Below, piece after piece: positions 1-6,361 of a DNA stretch of 8,319 nucleotides. This DNA is from Chloroflexota bacterium (GTDB lineage: Bacteria; Chloroflexota; Limnocylindria; Limnocylindrales; CSP1-4): assembly GCA_005880805.1 (NCBI GenBank), contig VBFZ01000111.1, positions 1,546 through 9,864 of the forward strand. The letters run 5' to 3'. Every line of letters starts with the position of its first letter. Positions within the stretch are counted from its first letter, which is position 1. The position numbers were made by a program, and so were the translations under genes. The notes beneath the pieces are model-generated. The model saw only the letters and a list, made by a program, of their open reading frames with translations, was not told where the DNA came from and ran no database searches.

Positions 1-439
1 CTTCCAGGATCCGTCGGGCGCCTTCATCTCCGCCTGGCAGCCCACGCGGATGGGCGGCTTCCAGACGGAAGGCCCGAACACGTTCGGCTGGGCCGAGCTC
101 AGCGCCCGCGGGCTGGACAAGGCACTCCCGTTCTACCGGGACGTGTTCGGCTGGAGCGCGAAGACCCAGGACACCGATGGTCAGCCGTACACCGAGTTCC
201 AGGTCGACGGCCAGAGCCTCGCCGGCGCCCAGGAAATGAACACGATGGCACCCGCCGAGATGCCGAGCTACTGGATGGTCTACTTCCAGGTCGACGACGT
301 CGATCAGACCTACCGGAAGGCCACGGACGCCGGCGGGCAGGAAATGATGGCGCCGCAGGACTACCCCGGCGGCAGGTTCGCGATCATTCGCGACCCGCAG
401 GGAGCGTTCTTCGGGCTGTTCAAGAGCACCCGAGCCTGA
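1..439 (+). CDS. VOC family (glyoxalase-like) protein, C-terminal part, 5' end outside window
   Basis: The reading frame is open from base 2 to the TGA at 437-439, so the gene enters from the left; the first ATG at 50 is internal, not the start. The first visible residues (DPSGAFISAWQ) have the DPxGAxxxxWQ form that ends one vicinal-oxygen-chelate domain. A second full VOC domain follows, starting around the motif FGWAEL, continuing with the typical ALPFYRDVFGW stretch and ending in IIRDPQGAFFGLFK. This two-domain layout matches the family of Mycobacterium tuberculosis Rv0577/CFP-30B. Members are small cytosolic proteins related to glyoxalases and bleomycin-resistance proteins; the substrate is usually unknown and cannot be read here. 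A strong hairpin follows the stop codon. The family call is secure, but enzyme activity is not shown. Confidence 0.88.
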   Translation, partial: FQDPSGAFISAWQPTRMGGFQTEGPNTFGWAELSARGLDKALPFYRDVFGWSAKTQDTDGQPYTEFQVDGQSLAGAQEMNTMAPAEMPSYWMVYFQVDDVDQTYRKATDAGGQEMMAPQDYPGGRFAIIRDPQGAFFGLFKSTRA

Positions 440-453
440 ATCCACTCCGGCAT

Positions 454-485
454 GCTCATCGGGCGCCCGGCGGCGCCCGATGAGC
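454..485 (+). terminator. Perfect 14-bp stem, 4-nt loop hairpin after the VOC gene
   Basis: Bases 454-467 and 472-485 are exact reverse complements around the loop CGGC. The hairpin begins 14 bases after the VOC stop codon, where an intrinsic terminator would lie. It has no T-run after it (TAACTCAGCC follows), so it would be a U-less terminator or an mRNA 3'-end stabiliser. It ends 12 bases before the GTG start of the next gene. Confidence 0.7.
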
Positions 486-497
486 TAACTCAGCCGC

Positions 498-956
498 GTG
501 CCCCTTGAGGGAGAGTACGGGCCCAGCACCTCGGGCTGGGCCCGTACTGCTGCGGAGCGCTACGAGGCCACGGACGGCACCGAGTCGAACACGCTTCGCG
601 GTCGGCCGGTCATCGTGCTGACCTCGGTCGGTGCGAAGTCCGGCAAGCTCCGCAAAACGGCCCTGATGCGCGTCGAACACGACGGCGTGTACGCGGTCGT
701 GGCCTCACTCGGCGGCGCGCCCAGGAACCCTGCCTGGTACCACAACCTCAGGAAGAACCCGCATGTCGAGCTGCAGGACGGGGCGACGAAGCGCGACTAC
801 CTCGCCCGCGAGCTGAGCGGCGACGAGAAAGCCGACTGGTGGGCGCGAGCCGTCGAGGCCTGGCCTGACTACGCCGCGTACCAGGAGCGAACCAGCCGGG
901 AGATCCCCGTCTTCGTGCTCGATCCGTTCGAGGAGGCGTCTCCGGAGGCCCGCTGA
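498..956 (+). CDS. Nitroreductase/deazaflavin (F420)-dependent oxidoreductase, Ddn/FDOR-B type
   Basis: This 152-residue protein has the features of the Ddn (Rv3547)-like F420H2-dependent reductases. It has the N-terminal EYGPSTSGWAR segment, then GRPVIVLTSVGAKSGKLRKT (residues 35-54), the region that contacts the cofactor phosphate in this family. GGAPRNPAWYHNL (72-84) and a REIPVFVL C-terminal strand follow. Family members reduce diverse substrates with F420H2 in the cytosol; the substrate here is unknown. The start is GTG at 498. It is supported by family-like sequence from residue 4 on and by the lack of a better start upstream. No Shine-Dalgarno sequence is visible. TAACTC at 486-491 ends 6 bases before the GTG, which fits a leaderless transcript. 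Codons 6-17 form a perfect hairpin. Confidence 0.92.
   Translation: MPLEGEYGPSTSGWARTAAERYEATDGTESNTLRGRPVIVLTSVGAKSGKLRKTALMRVEHDGVYAVVASLGGAPRNPAWYHNLRKNPHVELQDGATKRDYLARELSGDEKADWWARAVEAWPDYAAYQERTSREIPVFVLDPFEEASPEAR
514..548 (+). repeat. Perfect 14-bp inverted repeat inside the 5' coding region of the F420 oxidoreductase gene
   Basis: Bases 514-527 and 535-548 are exact reverse complements with a 7-nt loop (ACCTCGG). The arms are GC-rich. The structure covers about codons 6-17 of the gene starting at 498, so it is part of the coding sequence and not only a terminator. It could form in mRNA and slow or gate translation or transcription. No U-run follows. Confidence 0.65.
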
Positions 957-998
957 CCGAGATCCCACCGGAAGCCTCTTAGACGAAAGCTCTCAGAC

Positions 999-1012
999 GG
1001 GCGTCGTCGCCC
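999..1012. terminator. Weak hairpin between convergent genes
   Basis: The 147 bases between the convergent stop codons at 956 and 1104 hold GGGCG-TCGT-CGCCC at 999-1012. This is a 5-bp stem without a T-run on either strand. It is the best local candidate for a bidirectional stop signal, but such stems are common by chance in GC-rich DNA. Confidence 0.2.
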
Positions 1013-1103
1013 TGGCGTTCCAGCGGACCCGAGGCGGAACGTCGGCCGCCCCAGCGGGCGCCGTGACGCCGGCCTGAGCCGAGCTTCCGCTGGTACCTCG
1101 CCC

Positions 1104-1853
1104 CTATCCGGCGAGGCTGCGGAGGTAACGAAGGCTGGTGGCGACATCAGCGAGCGGATCGCTCGGCTCGTCCTGCTCGACGATGTACCACTCGACGCCG
1201 GCGGCGTCCCCGGCCGCGATGATCTCGGGGAAGGGCAGGCTCCCCTGCCCCGCCGGCGCGTCATGGGGCTCCGGCTCCCGGGCCATGTCCTTCATGTGGA
1301 GGAGCTTCACGCGCCCGCGCGTCGCGTCGATCTCGGCGATCGGATCCCGGCCGGCGAAGGCGGCCCAGTAGACGTCGATCTCGAACTCGAATTCGCGCGG
1401 CAGCCCGGCCAGGAGGGCGTCCCACAGCGTCGAACCGTCGAGGCGATCGAATTCGAAGGCGTGGTTGTGGTAACCGAGCCTGAGGTCCTGCGCCGCGAGC
1501 GCCTGACGGTAGCCGGCGAGCTCTTCCGCCAGCCGACGCGCCCCGTCGAGCGATGCCCGGTCCCCCTCCGGGAGCCAGGGCACGATGACACGCGGGCAGC
1601 CCAGCGTCGCCATTCGCTCCGCGACCGCGTTGACATCGGCGCGCAGGTCGTCGAGCGGGACGTGCGAGGCGATCGGCCGCAGGCCGTGCTCGCCGAGGAG
1701 GGCCGCGATTCGATCCGCCGGCAGCTCGGGTAGGCCGGCAAGCTCGACGTTCCGATATCCGGCATCGGCCACGGCGCCTAGCGTTCCCGTCAGGTCCTCC
1801 GCGGCGGGCCGGCGAACCGTGTAGAGCTGGAGAGCGATCTGGTTTTCGCGCAT
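1104..1853 (-). CDS. Sugar phosphate isomerase/epimerase (xylose isomerase-like TIM barrel)
   Basis: This 249-residue protein belongs to the AP-endonuclease-2/xylose-isomerase-like TIM-barrel superfamily. Visible signatures are ALQLYTVR at the first strand, NVEL (35-38), GYHNHAFEF (127-135), EIDVYWAAFAGRDP (158-171), LLHMKDM (184-190) and WYIVEQDEP (222-230). Probable metal ligands are E226 and D160 with the H186 region, by family analogy. Members act on sugars, inositols or hydroxypyruvate in the cytosol; the substrate cannot be assigned. ATG at 1853 is preferred over an in-frame GTG at 1859 because TATCGT lies 6 bases upstream of that ATG, as in leaderless promoters. It is divergent from a Gfo/Idh/MocA dehydrogenase, a classic partner in sugar and inositol catabolism. 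Confidence 0.9.
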   Translation of the reverse strand: MRENQIALQLYTVRRPAAEDLTGTLGAVADAGYRNVELAGLPELPADRIAALLGEHGLRPIASHVPLDDLRADVNAVAERMATLGCPRVIVPWLPEGDRASLDGARRLAEELAGYRQALAAQDLRLGYHNHAFEFDRLDGSTLWDALLAGLPREFEFEIDVYWAAFAGRDPIAEIDATRGRVKLLHMKDMAREPEPHDAPAGQGSLPFPEIIAAGDAAGVEWYIVEQDEPSDPLADVATSLRYLRSLAG

Positions 1854-1859
1854 CCCCAC

Positions 1860-1865
1860 ACGATA
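1860..1865 (-). promoter_or_regulatory. -10-like TATCGT for leaderless start of the isomerase gene
   Basis: On the minus strand TATCGT fits the TANNNT -10 form and is followed by exactly 6 bases (GTGGGG) before the ATG at 1853. No clear -35 box is seen. The placement implies an mRNA starting at or next to the start codon. Confidence 0.45.
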
Positions 1866-1899
1866 CGCGACGCGCCGGCAGCGGCACCGCGCGATGCCC

Positions 1900-1905
1900 T
1901 AGGCT
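1900..1905 (+). promoter_or_regulatory. -10-like TAGGCT for leaderless start of the Gfo/Idh/MocA gene
   Basis: TAGGCT matches TANNNT and ends 7 bases before the ATG at 1913. No Shine-Dalgarno sequence is present in those 7 bases and no clear -35 box is visible. With the TATCGT on the other strand it makes the 59-bp intergenic region a probable divergent promoter. Confidence 0.45.
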
Positions 1906-1912
1906 CTGCGCC

Positions 1913-2998
1913 ATGGAGCAGCTCGGTATCGGGATCGCCGGCACCGGCAACATCGCGGGCGGGTACGCCGACGACATCGTGACCCACCCGGAGATCCGGC
2001 TCGTCGCCGCCACCGACCTCGACTCCTCGCGGGCGGCCGCGTTCGGCGAGGCCCATGACTGCCGGATCCACCGTTCACTCGACGAGCTGCTGGCCGATCC
2101 GGCCGTCGACATCGTCGTGAATCTGACCGTCCACCAGGCCCATTACGCGATCACGAAACAGGCCCTCGAGGCGGGCAAGCACGTCTACAGCGAGAAGCCC
2201 TTTGCCCTGCGGACAGAGCAGGCTTGGGAGCTCGTCGAGCTCGCCAGGAGCCGAGGACTCCGCCTCGGCTGCTCGCCGGCCACCTTCCTCGGCGAGGCCC
2301 AGCAGACTGCCGCCGGGGTCATTCGGTCGGGCCGGCTGGGTCAGGTGCGGGCCATCTACGCCGACGTCAGCTGGGGGCGCCTGGAGACCTGGCACCCCGC
2401 CCCGCAGGCGTTCCACGAGGTCGGCGCCCTGTTCGATGTCGGCGTCTACCCGCTCACGCTCGTCACCACGATGATCGGGCCCGCCACCTCGGTTGGCGCC
2501 TCCGGCTGGGAGCTGATGCCCGACCGGCAGACGCTTTCAGGCGAGCGCTTTCGAATCGGCAGCCCGGACCTGGTCATGAGCACGGTCGAGTTGCAGGGCG
2601 GAGCCGTGCTGCGGCTCACCACGAGCTTCTACGTCGGAGCGCCGGTCAAAGGCCAGGGCTCCATCGAATTCCACGGGGACGACGCGTCCCTGTTCCTGGG
2701 GAGCTTCCAGAACTTCGACGCGGAAGTCGAGTTGGGACCCTTCGGTGGCGACTACGCGCCCGTCGAACTCGTCCGGCCCGGTCCGGCGCGTATTGCGTGG
2801 GCGCGCGGCGTGGCCGAAATGGCGCAGGCCATGGCCGAAGGCCGTCCCCACCGGGCGAGCGCGGAACAGGCCGCGCACGTCGTCGAAATCCTCGAGGCGG
2901 CCGCGCGTTCGGTAGCCGATGGAGGGCGCCGAGTGTCGATCAGCTCCACGTTCTCGCCGCCCCCACTGCTGTCCTGGGCGGAGCCGACCCCCGCCTAG
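1913..2998 (+). CDS. Gfo/Idh/MocA family NAD(P)-dependent oxidoreductase
   Basis: This 361-residue protein has the full two-domain family layout. The N-terminal Rossmann fold opens with GIAGTGNIAGG (7-17), an acidic residue ends the second strand (ATDLD, 33-37), and the diagnostic VYSEKPFA (91-98) carries the catalytic lysine K95. The C-terminal substrate domain contains GALFDVGVYPL (171-181), the usual DxGxYP catalytic and binding segment. Members oxidise or reduce hydroxyls of sugars, inositols or related compounds with NAD(P)(H) in the cytosol. The length is normal for the family. ATG at 1913 sits at the correct distance from the Rossmann motif. The divergent TIM-barrel isomerase suggests both act in one sugar or polyol pathway; the specific substrate is not readable. 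Confidence 0.93.
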   Translation: MEQLGIGIAGTGNIAGGYADDIVTHPEIRLVAATDLDSSRAAAFGEAHDCRIHRSLDELLADPAVDIVVNLTVHQAHYAITKQALEAGKHVYSEKPFALRTEQAWELVELARSRGLRLGCSPATFLGEAQQTAAGVIRSGRLGQVRAIYADVSWGRLETWHPAPQAFHEVGALFDVGVYPLTLVTTMIGPATSVGASGWELMPDRQTLSGERFRIGSPDLVMSTVELQGGAVLRLTTSFYVGAPVKGQGSIEFHGDDASLFLGSFQNFDAEVELGPFGGDYAPVELVRPGPARIAWARGVAEMAQAMAEGRPHRASAEQAAHVVEILEAAARSVADGGRRVSISSTFSPPPLLSWAEPTPA

Positions 2999-3059
2999 CT
3001 GGCCTCATTACGGCCGCCGCGGGTCAGCGTGATTTCGGGGTCAGCCGTTCGTCACACGA

Positions 3060-3575
3060 CTAGCGTTCCGGCTGGTACGGAGCCTCCTCGTCGATGTTCC
3101 CGACGAACTGTGGCAGACGGCGGTGACCGAGCTGCTGGCGGATCGCCAGGTTCTCGCCCGTGTGGTACCAGTAGTGGTAGATCACCCGTTGCAGCAGGTT
3201 GCCGAGCGAGCGGGAGATCGGCTTTCCCTGGCGGATCGGATGCGCCAGCAAGGTTTCGGTTGTGACCGTGTCCAGCCACGGGTCGACTTCGGTCGTGATC
3301 CTCCGCCACGCGCCGAGCACCTCCGCCATCGACGGTGTGCTCGCCGGTCCGCCCGAGGCGAACCGTGTCTCGATGTCAGGGAGCGGCGTCGTGCCCTGGG
3401 CCAGGGTCAGGAAATAGCGCTGCTCCTGCCAGGCCAGGTGGCCGACGTTCCAGCTGATGCAGTTCATCGGCTCAACCCGCGCTCGTGCGTCCTCCTCGTT
3501 GACGCCCTTGACGCCGCGCACGAACTCGGAACGGGTGAACCGGAGCTGCCGGACGAGCGGGTGCGGTTCGGCCAT
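3060..3575 (-). CDS. DinB-family (DinB/YfiT-like four-helix bundle) protein
   Basis: This 171-residue protein looks like a DinB/DUF664-type putative metalloprotein. NVGHLAWQEQRYF supplies the first histidine (H46), and VIYHYWYHTGENLAIRQQLGH supplies the HxxxH pair (H134 and H138). This is the three-histidine metal site of the superfamily. Members include thiol-dependent transferases and proteins of unknown function; no activity can be assigned here. An in-frame GTG at 3590 would add MHHVG, but ATG at 3575 is preferred because CATCAT, a possible weak -10, lies 6 bases before it and MAEPHPLVRQ is a natural beginning. It lies about 50 bases after the GH3 gene on the same strand, so co-transcription is possible. 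Confidence 0.82.
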   Translation of the reverse strand: MAEPHPLVRQLRFTRSEFVRGVKGVNEEDARARVEPMNCISWNVGHLAWQEQRYFLTLAQGTTPLPDIETRFASGGPASTPSMAEVLGAWRRITTEVDPWLDTVTTETLLAHPIRQGKPISRSLGNLLQRVIYHYWYHTGENLAIRQQLGHRRLPQFVGNIDEEAPYQPER

Positions 3576-3620
3576 GCCGACATGATGCACCGCAGATTCG
3601 CCACGGTCTGTCAGGTACCC

Positions 3621-3632
3621 GGCTGATCAGCC
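3621..3632. repeat. 12-bp perfect palindrome at the end of the GH3 gene
   Basis: GGCTGATCAGCC is self-complementary and overlaps the GH3 stop codon at 3627-3629. It has no loop and no T-run, so it is too short to be a convincing terminator. It is listed because it lies exactly at a gene boundary. Confidence 0.25.
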
Positions 3633-4892
3633 GCAGGACAGCAGGCCGGCCGCCTCCTTGGCCCTCAGGACGTGCAGAGCGGCGTCGTTGACCCGCTGGC
3701 GGAATGCCGGTCTGGCCGCCACCTCTGAGGCGAGTGCCTGCGCCATTTCGATGGCCGGCCCGCTGGAGTTCGAGATGATCATGTCCCCGCCGGCGTCGAG
3801 GAAATCGATCGCGCGAGTGCCGGCCGGAATGGAACTCACCGCCTTGGCGGTCAGCGAATCCGAGATCACCACGCCGCGGAAGTCGAGGTCGTGGCGGAGC
3901 ATCCCGTCGATCACGGTCGGCGAGAAGACCGCCAGGTGATCCGGGTCGATTCGCTCGTAGGTCGCCAGCGAGACCATGACGAACGGCACGTGTGCTTCGA
4001 CTGCGGCCCGGAAAGGCTCGATGAACGGGTCGCTGCGCGTGGTCACGGAGTCGGTGACCTCGGCGGTGAAGTCGGTGTTGCCCCCGACCCGGCCGAGACC
4101 CGGGAAGTGCTTAACGGTCGTGGCGATGTCGACCTTCTCCATGCCCGCGACGAAGGCCGCGACGTGCGCCGACACAACGGCGGGCTCGGAGCCGAACTCC
4201 CGCTGCAGCTGTCCGATCGGAGCATTCTGGTCTTCGGTGCCAGCCGGTACGACGTCTCCGACCGGGGCGAAGTCGAGGTTGACGCCGCCGATCCGCAGCT
4301 GGCGAGCCCAGCGCTCGGCCTTCGCCTCGAGCTCGGCTGGGCTCATCGTCCCCTGAGCGACCGCGGACGGGATGACGTCGAACCCTGGGCCGGCGAGGCC
4401 CTGGATCCGGCCGCCCTCCTGATTGGCGGCGATGAAGAACCGCACGCCGCCGGTCGACTGATGCGTCCCGAGCTCCTGGACGCCATCGGAAACGGACCGG
4501 ACCGCTGCGACTCCCGCCCACGTTCTCTCGGTGAACGTCATGGACCCGAAGTGGTACTGGGCGATCGCAGCTCGCTCGGTGCTGTCCAGGCGGTTGTGGA
4601 TGAGGCCGATGATGAAGAGCTGGCCGATCCGCTGCGCCTCGGTCAGCGACGATAGGGTGCGCGCGGCACACACCCCGAACGCGGTCGGGGCCAGCGACTT
4701 CGATGGGGTGGGTCGCGGTGATGGAGCGGCGGGAGATGGCGAGGGTGAGGCCGCCGGCGACGGGCTCGGGGATAGCGATAGCGCCGGTGCGCGGACGCTC
4801 GGCGGAGGCAGCGTCGCGCACGCGGCCAGCGCCGAGCCGGCGAGCAGCACCAGGACGAGACGTCGTCCGATCGCGGGTCGAGATGAGATCAC
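3627..4892 (-). CDS. Lipoprotein glycoside hydrolase family 3 (beta-N-acetylhexosaminidase-like)
   Basis: From GTG 4892 the protein has 421 residues. It starts with a lipoprotein signal: RR at 10-11, a hydrophobic LVLVLLAGSALAA core and a lipobox ending at C25. A Pro/Ser-rich linker (about 28-66) follows, then a GH3 N-terminal domain with IAANQEGGRIQGL (154-166), NLDFAPVGDV (205-214), KHFPGLG (261-267) and GVVISDSLT (340-348), where D345 is the expected nucleophile. NagZ-like enzymes remove N-acetylglucosamine residues from peptidoglycan-type sugars; a surface-anchored wall role is inferred. The usual Asp-His pair after KHFPG is not obvious (GGNTDF here), so the acid/base residue is uncertain. 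GTG 4892 is favoured by GAGGAAG 5 bases upstream; GTG 4916 is an alternative. Confidence 0.9.
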   Translation of the reverse strand: MISSRPAIGRRLVLVLLAGSALAACATLPPPSVRAPALSLSPSPSPAASPSPSPAAPSPRPTPSKSLAPTAFGVCAARTLSSLTEAQRIGQLFIIGLIHNRLDSTERAAIAQYHFGSMTFTERTWAGVAAVRSVSDGVQELGTHQSTGGVRFFIAANQEGGRIQGLAGPGFDVIPSAVAQGTMSPAELEAKAERWARQLRIGGVNLDFAPVGDVVPAGTEDQNAPIGQLQREFGSEPAVVSAHVAAFVAGMEKVDIATTVKHFPGLGRVGGNTDFTAEVTDSVTTRSDPFIEPFRAAVEAHVPFVMVSLATYERIDPDHLAVFSPTVIDGMLRHDLDFRGVVISDSLTAKAVSSIPAGTRAIDFLDAGGDMIISNSSGPAIEMAQALASEVAARPAFRQRVNDAALHVLRAKEAAGLLSCG

Positions 4893-4897
4893 GCGCA

Positions 4898-4904
4898 CTT
4901 CCTC
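4898..4904 (-). promoter_or_regulatory. Ribosome binding site deciding the GH3 start
   Basis: On the minus strand GAGGAAG lies 5 bases before GTG 4892. That start puts the twin arginines and hydrophobic core close to the N-terminus, as expected for a lipoprotein signal. The upstream GTG at 4916 has only GGGAG at 2 bases. Confidence 0.5.
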
Positions 4905-5003
4905 ATCTACTCGCACGGCTCCCTGCCGGCGTTGGCACTCAGACGAGTCTGCGATCGGCGCGTGACGCGGTGCACGCCGGGCTCGGCCGTCCGCCCCCGC
5001 GAG

Positions 5004-5384
5004 CTACATGCCGGGCTTCTCCTGGACCGCCCAGTTGTTGCCGTCGGGATCCTTGAAGAAGAAGAACGTGTTCCACGGTCCGCCCGGGCCGTCCTTCCAC
5101 GCCCCGTCTTCGACGTGCTGGATCTTGCTGGCGTCGACGCCCCGGCCAACCAGCTCGTTGCGGGCGGCCTCCGCATCGGCCACGACGAGCTGCAGCCCGG
5201 GCGTCAACCCGGTGCCGATCGTGACCGAGCAGGCCGAGCCGTGCGGAGTCAGCTGCACGTTCCGGAAGTCGTTGCCCATGGTGTTGTCGACGTCGACGTT
5301 GAAGCCGACCTTTTCGCTGTAGAACTGCTTGGCCTTGTCGACGTCGCTGACGGGGATGACGACGACCTCGAGCTTGTAGTCCAT
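5004..5384 (-). CDS. Single-domain VOC family (glyoxalase-superfamily) protein
   Basis: This 126-residue protein has the standard single VOC domain. It opens with LEVVVIPVSDVDKAKQFYSEKVGF (the first beta-alpha unit, residues 5-28). Central QLTPHGSACSVTIG and LQLVVADAEAARNEL follow, and it ends in FFKDPDGNNWAVQE, where the final glutamate is a usual metal ligand of the family. Members include metal-dependent lyases, dioxygenases and binding proteins; the substrate is not identifiable. ATG 5384 is well supported by AAGGAG 6 bases upstream (5391-5396). It starts 32 bases after the SRPBCC stop codon on the same strand and is most likely the third gene of the ArsR-SRPBCC unit. In such clusters it may share the ligand or stress that the repressor senses; that is inference. 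Confidence 0.9.
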   Translation of the reverse strand: MDYKLEVVVIPVSDVDKAKQFYSEKVGFNVDVDNTMGNDFRNVQLTPHGSACSVTIGTGLTPGLQLVVADAEAARNELVGRGVDASKIQHVEDGAWKDGPGGPWNTFFFFKDPDGNNWAVQEKPGM

Positions 5385-5390
5385 TTCGCG

Positions 5391-5396
5391 CTCCTT
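5391..5396 (-). promoter_or_regulatory. Shine-Dalgarno site of the VOC gene
   Basis: AAGGAG on the minus strand lies 6 bases before ATG 5384. It is a strong site, in contrast to the apparently leaderless genes elsewhere in the window. Confidence 0.6.
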
Positions 5397-5416
5397 CCGA
5401 GCTGTTTCCGACGCGC

Positions 5417-5902
5417 TTACGCGCGAACGGGTGCGAGCCGATCGACGAGCTCTTCCAGGCGCTCGTAGCCCTCGTCCATGCCACCTTCCATCCCGCTCTC
5501 CACCATCGCGTCCCGGTCTGCGACCGACTGGTAGACCGAGTGGGTGCGGACGATCGTCCGGCCGCCACGCTCCTCGAAGCGCAGCTCGTCCAGGGCGACG
5601 TGACCCGGCACCGGCTCGAACTCGAACGTCTGCACCATCCCTTCCGACGAGGGCGTGCCGTGGAACACGCCGTGAAAGCCGAACTCATTTCCATCCGCGT
5701 CGCGGTGGACGTAGCGCCACGTGCCGCCGTCCCTGAGCTCGTAGCGGTCGATCTCCATGACGTACTTGCGGGGACCCATCCATTGCACGAGCAGCTCGGG
5801 GTCCGTGAACGCACGGAACAGCAGGTCCCGCGGTGCGTCGAACTCGCGCTCCGTCTCGATGAAGGGGACGCCGGGCTCAGCGGTGACTCTGGTCTTGCCC
5901 AT
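5417..5902 (-). CDS. SRPBCC / AHSA1 (activator of Hsp90 ATPase homologue)-like protein
   Basis: This 161-residue protein is of the START-like AHSA1 type common next to ArsR regulators. It shows EREFDAPRDLLFRAFTDPE (first strand plus the two short helices), LLVQWMGPRKY, GGTWRYVHRDADGNEFGFHGVF and a final long helix containing GMEGGMDEGYERLEEL. The fold makes a deep hydrophobic ligand pocket; the ligand is unknown and Hsp90 activation is not expected in bacteria. The frame is open upstream to 6001, but ATG 5902 is the right start. AAAGGAG lies about 6 bases before it and the upstream residues are arginine-rich noise from the overlapping arsR gene. It overlaps the last 26 bases of arsR, which suggests translational coupling, and is followed 32 bases later by the VOC gene. 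Confidence 0.9.
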   Translation of the reverse strand: MGKTRVTAEPGVPFIETEREFDAPRDLLFRAFTDPELLVQWMGPRKYVMEIDRYELRDGGTWRYVHRDADGNEFGFHGVFHGTPSSEGMVQTFEFEPVPGHVALDELRFEERGGRTIVRTHSVYQSVADRDAMVESGMEGGMDEGYERLEELVDRLAPVRA

Positions 5903-6296
5903 CGGGGACTCCTTTCCTCTTCGGCTTGGCGCTTGTTCCAGGTCGTGATCGCGATGTCGACGCGCTCGCCTCTCGCCGGTCGAGCGTCGAGAGCAGGGCA
6001 TCGAGCCGCTCGTAGCTCTCCTCCCAGTACTCCCGGTAGCCGACGAGCCAGGCCGCCGCCTCGCGCAGCGGTTCCGCCTCGAGGTGGCTGAGTCGGGCGG
6101 TCGCGCGACGCCGTCGAGAGATCAGTCCCGCCCGCTCGAGCACCTTCAGGTGGCGCGAGATCGCCGGCTGCGACATGCGGAAAGGCGCCGTCAGCTCTCC
6201 CACGTTCGCATCGCCCGATGCCAGGCGAGCGAGGATGGCGCGTCGCGTCGGGTCAGCCAGCGCACCGAAGACCTCATCGAGCCCTTGCGCCGTCAT
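5877..6296 (-). CDS. ArsR-family winged-helix transcriptional repressor
   Basis: This 139-residue protein has the ArsR DNA-binding domain in its first 75 residues. These are LDEVFGALADPTRRAILARL (helices 1-2), VGELTAPFRMSQPAISRHLKVLERAGLI (helix-turn-helix) and the wing RRRRATARLSHLE. There is no cysteine at all, so it is not a classic metal or arsenic sensor. This matches the ArsR subgroup paired with SRPBCC proteins. The last 40 residues are rich in Ser, Arg and Lys and partly overlap the next gene, so they are probably an unstructured tail. ATG 6296 is preceded by AAAGG at 6 bases. A near-consensus promoter and an ATAAC-N6-GTTAT palindrome precede the gene, so autorepression and control of the downstream SRPBCC and VOC genes are likely. 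Confidence 0.92.
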   Translation of the reverse strand: MTAQGLDEVFGALADPTRRAILARLASGDANVGELTAPFRMSQPAISRHLKVLERAGLISRRRRATARLSHLEAEPLREAAAWLVGYREYWEESYERLDALLSTLDRREASASTSRSRPGTSAKPKRKGVPDGQDQSHR

Positions 6297-6298
6297 CT

Positions 6299-6314
6299 AT
6301 AACCTTTCTGTTAT
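6299..6314. promoter_or_regulatory. Candidate ArsR operator (ATAAC-N6-GTTAT)
   Basis: ATAAC at 6299-6303 and GTTAT at 6310-6314 are exact inverted repeats separated by 6 bases. The palindrome lies 2 bases before the arsR start and covers its AAAGG ribosome site, just downstream of the predicted transcription start. The AT-rich motif stands out in GC-rich DNA. Repressor binding here would block transcription elongation or initiation. Confidence 0.6.
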
Positions 6315-6328
6315 GTACTGGCGCGGCC

Positions 6329-6358
6329 ATTAGACACCCGGGTCGAGGCCGTTGTCAA
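6329..6358 (-). promoter_or_regulatory. Near-consensus sigma70-type promoter of the arsR cluster
   Basis: On the minus strand a perfect TTGACA (6353-6358) is followed by an 18-base spacer and TCTAAT (6329-6334), one mismatch from TATAAT. The expected transcription start is near 6322, giving a short leader that contains the operator. The -35 box begins 4 bases beyond the stop codon of the upstream acetyltransferase gene. Confidence 0.7.
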
Positions 6359-6361
6359 CCG

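Noticed and set aside
1261..2112. 283-codon minus-strand open frame overlapping the isomerase and dehydrogenase genes
   Set aside because: It is Arg/Ala/Pro-rich, has no recognisable motif and is out of frame with two well-supported genes; long shadow frames are expected in GC-rich DNA.
2224..3063. 279-codon plus-strand frame inside the Gfo/Idh/MocA gene
   Set aside because: It is Arg/Pro/Gly-rich, has no domain and overlaps a complete family member in another frame.
3891..4655. 254-codon plus-strand frame opposite the GH3 gene
   Set aside because: Its low-complexity Asp/Arg/Gly/Val composition is the antisense reflection of GC-rich codons, while the minus strand has clear GH3 motifs.
4940..4951. 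CAGAC-GA-GTCTG palindrome upstream of the GH3 gene, considered as an operator
   Set aside because: Five-base arms are too short to claim without a regulator nearby or conservation data.
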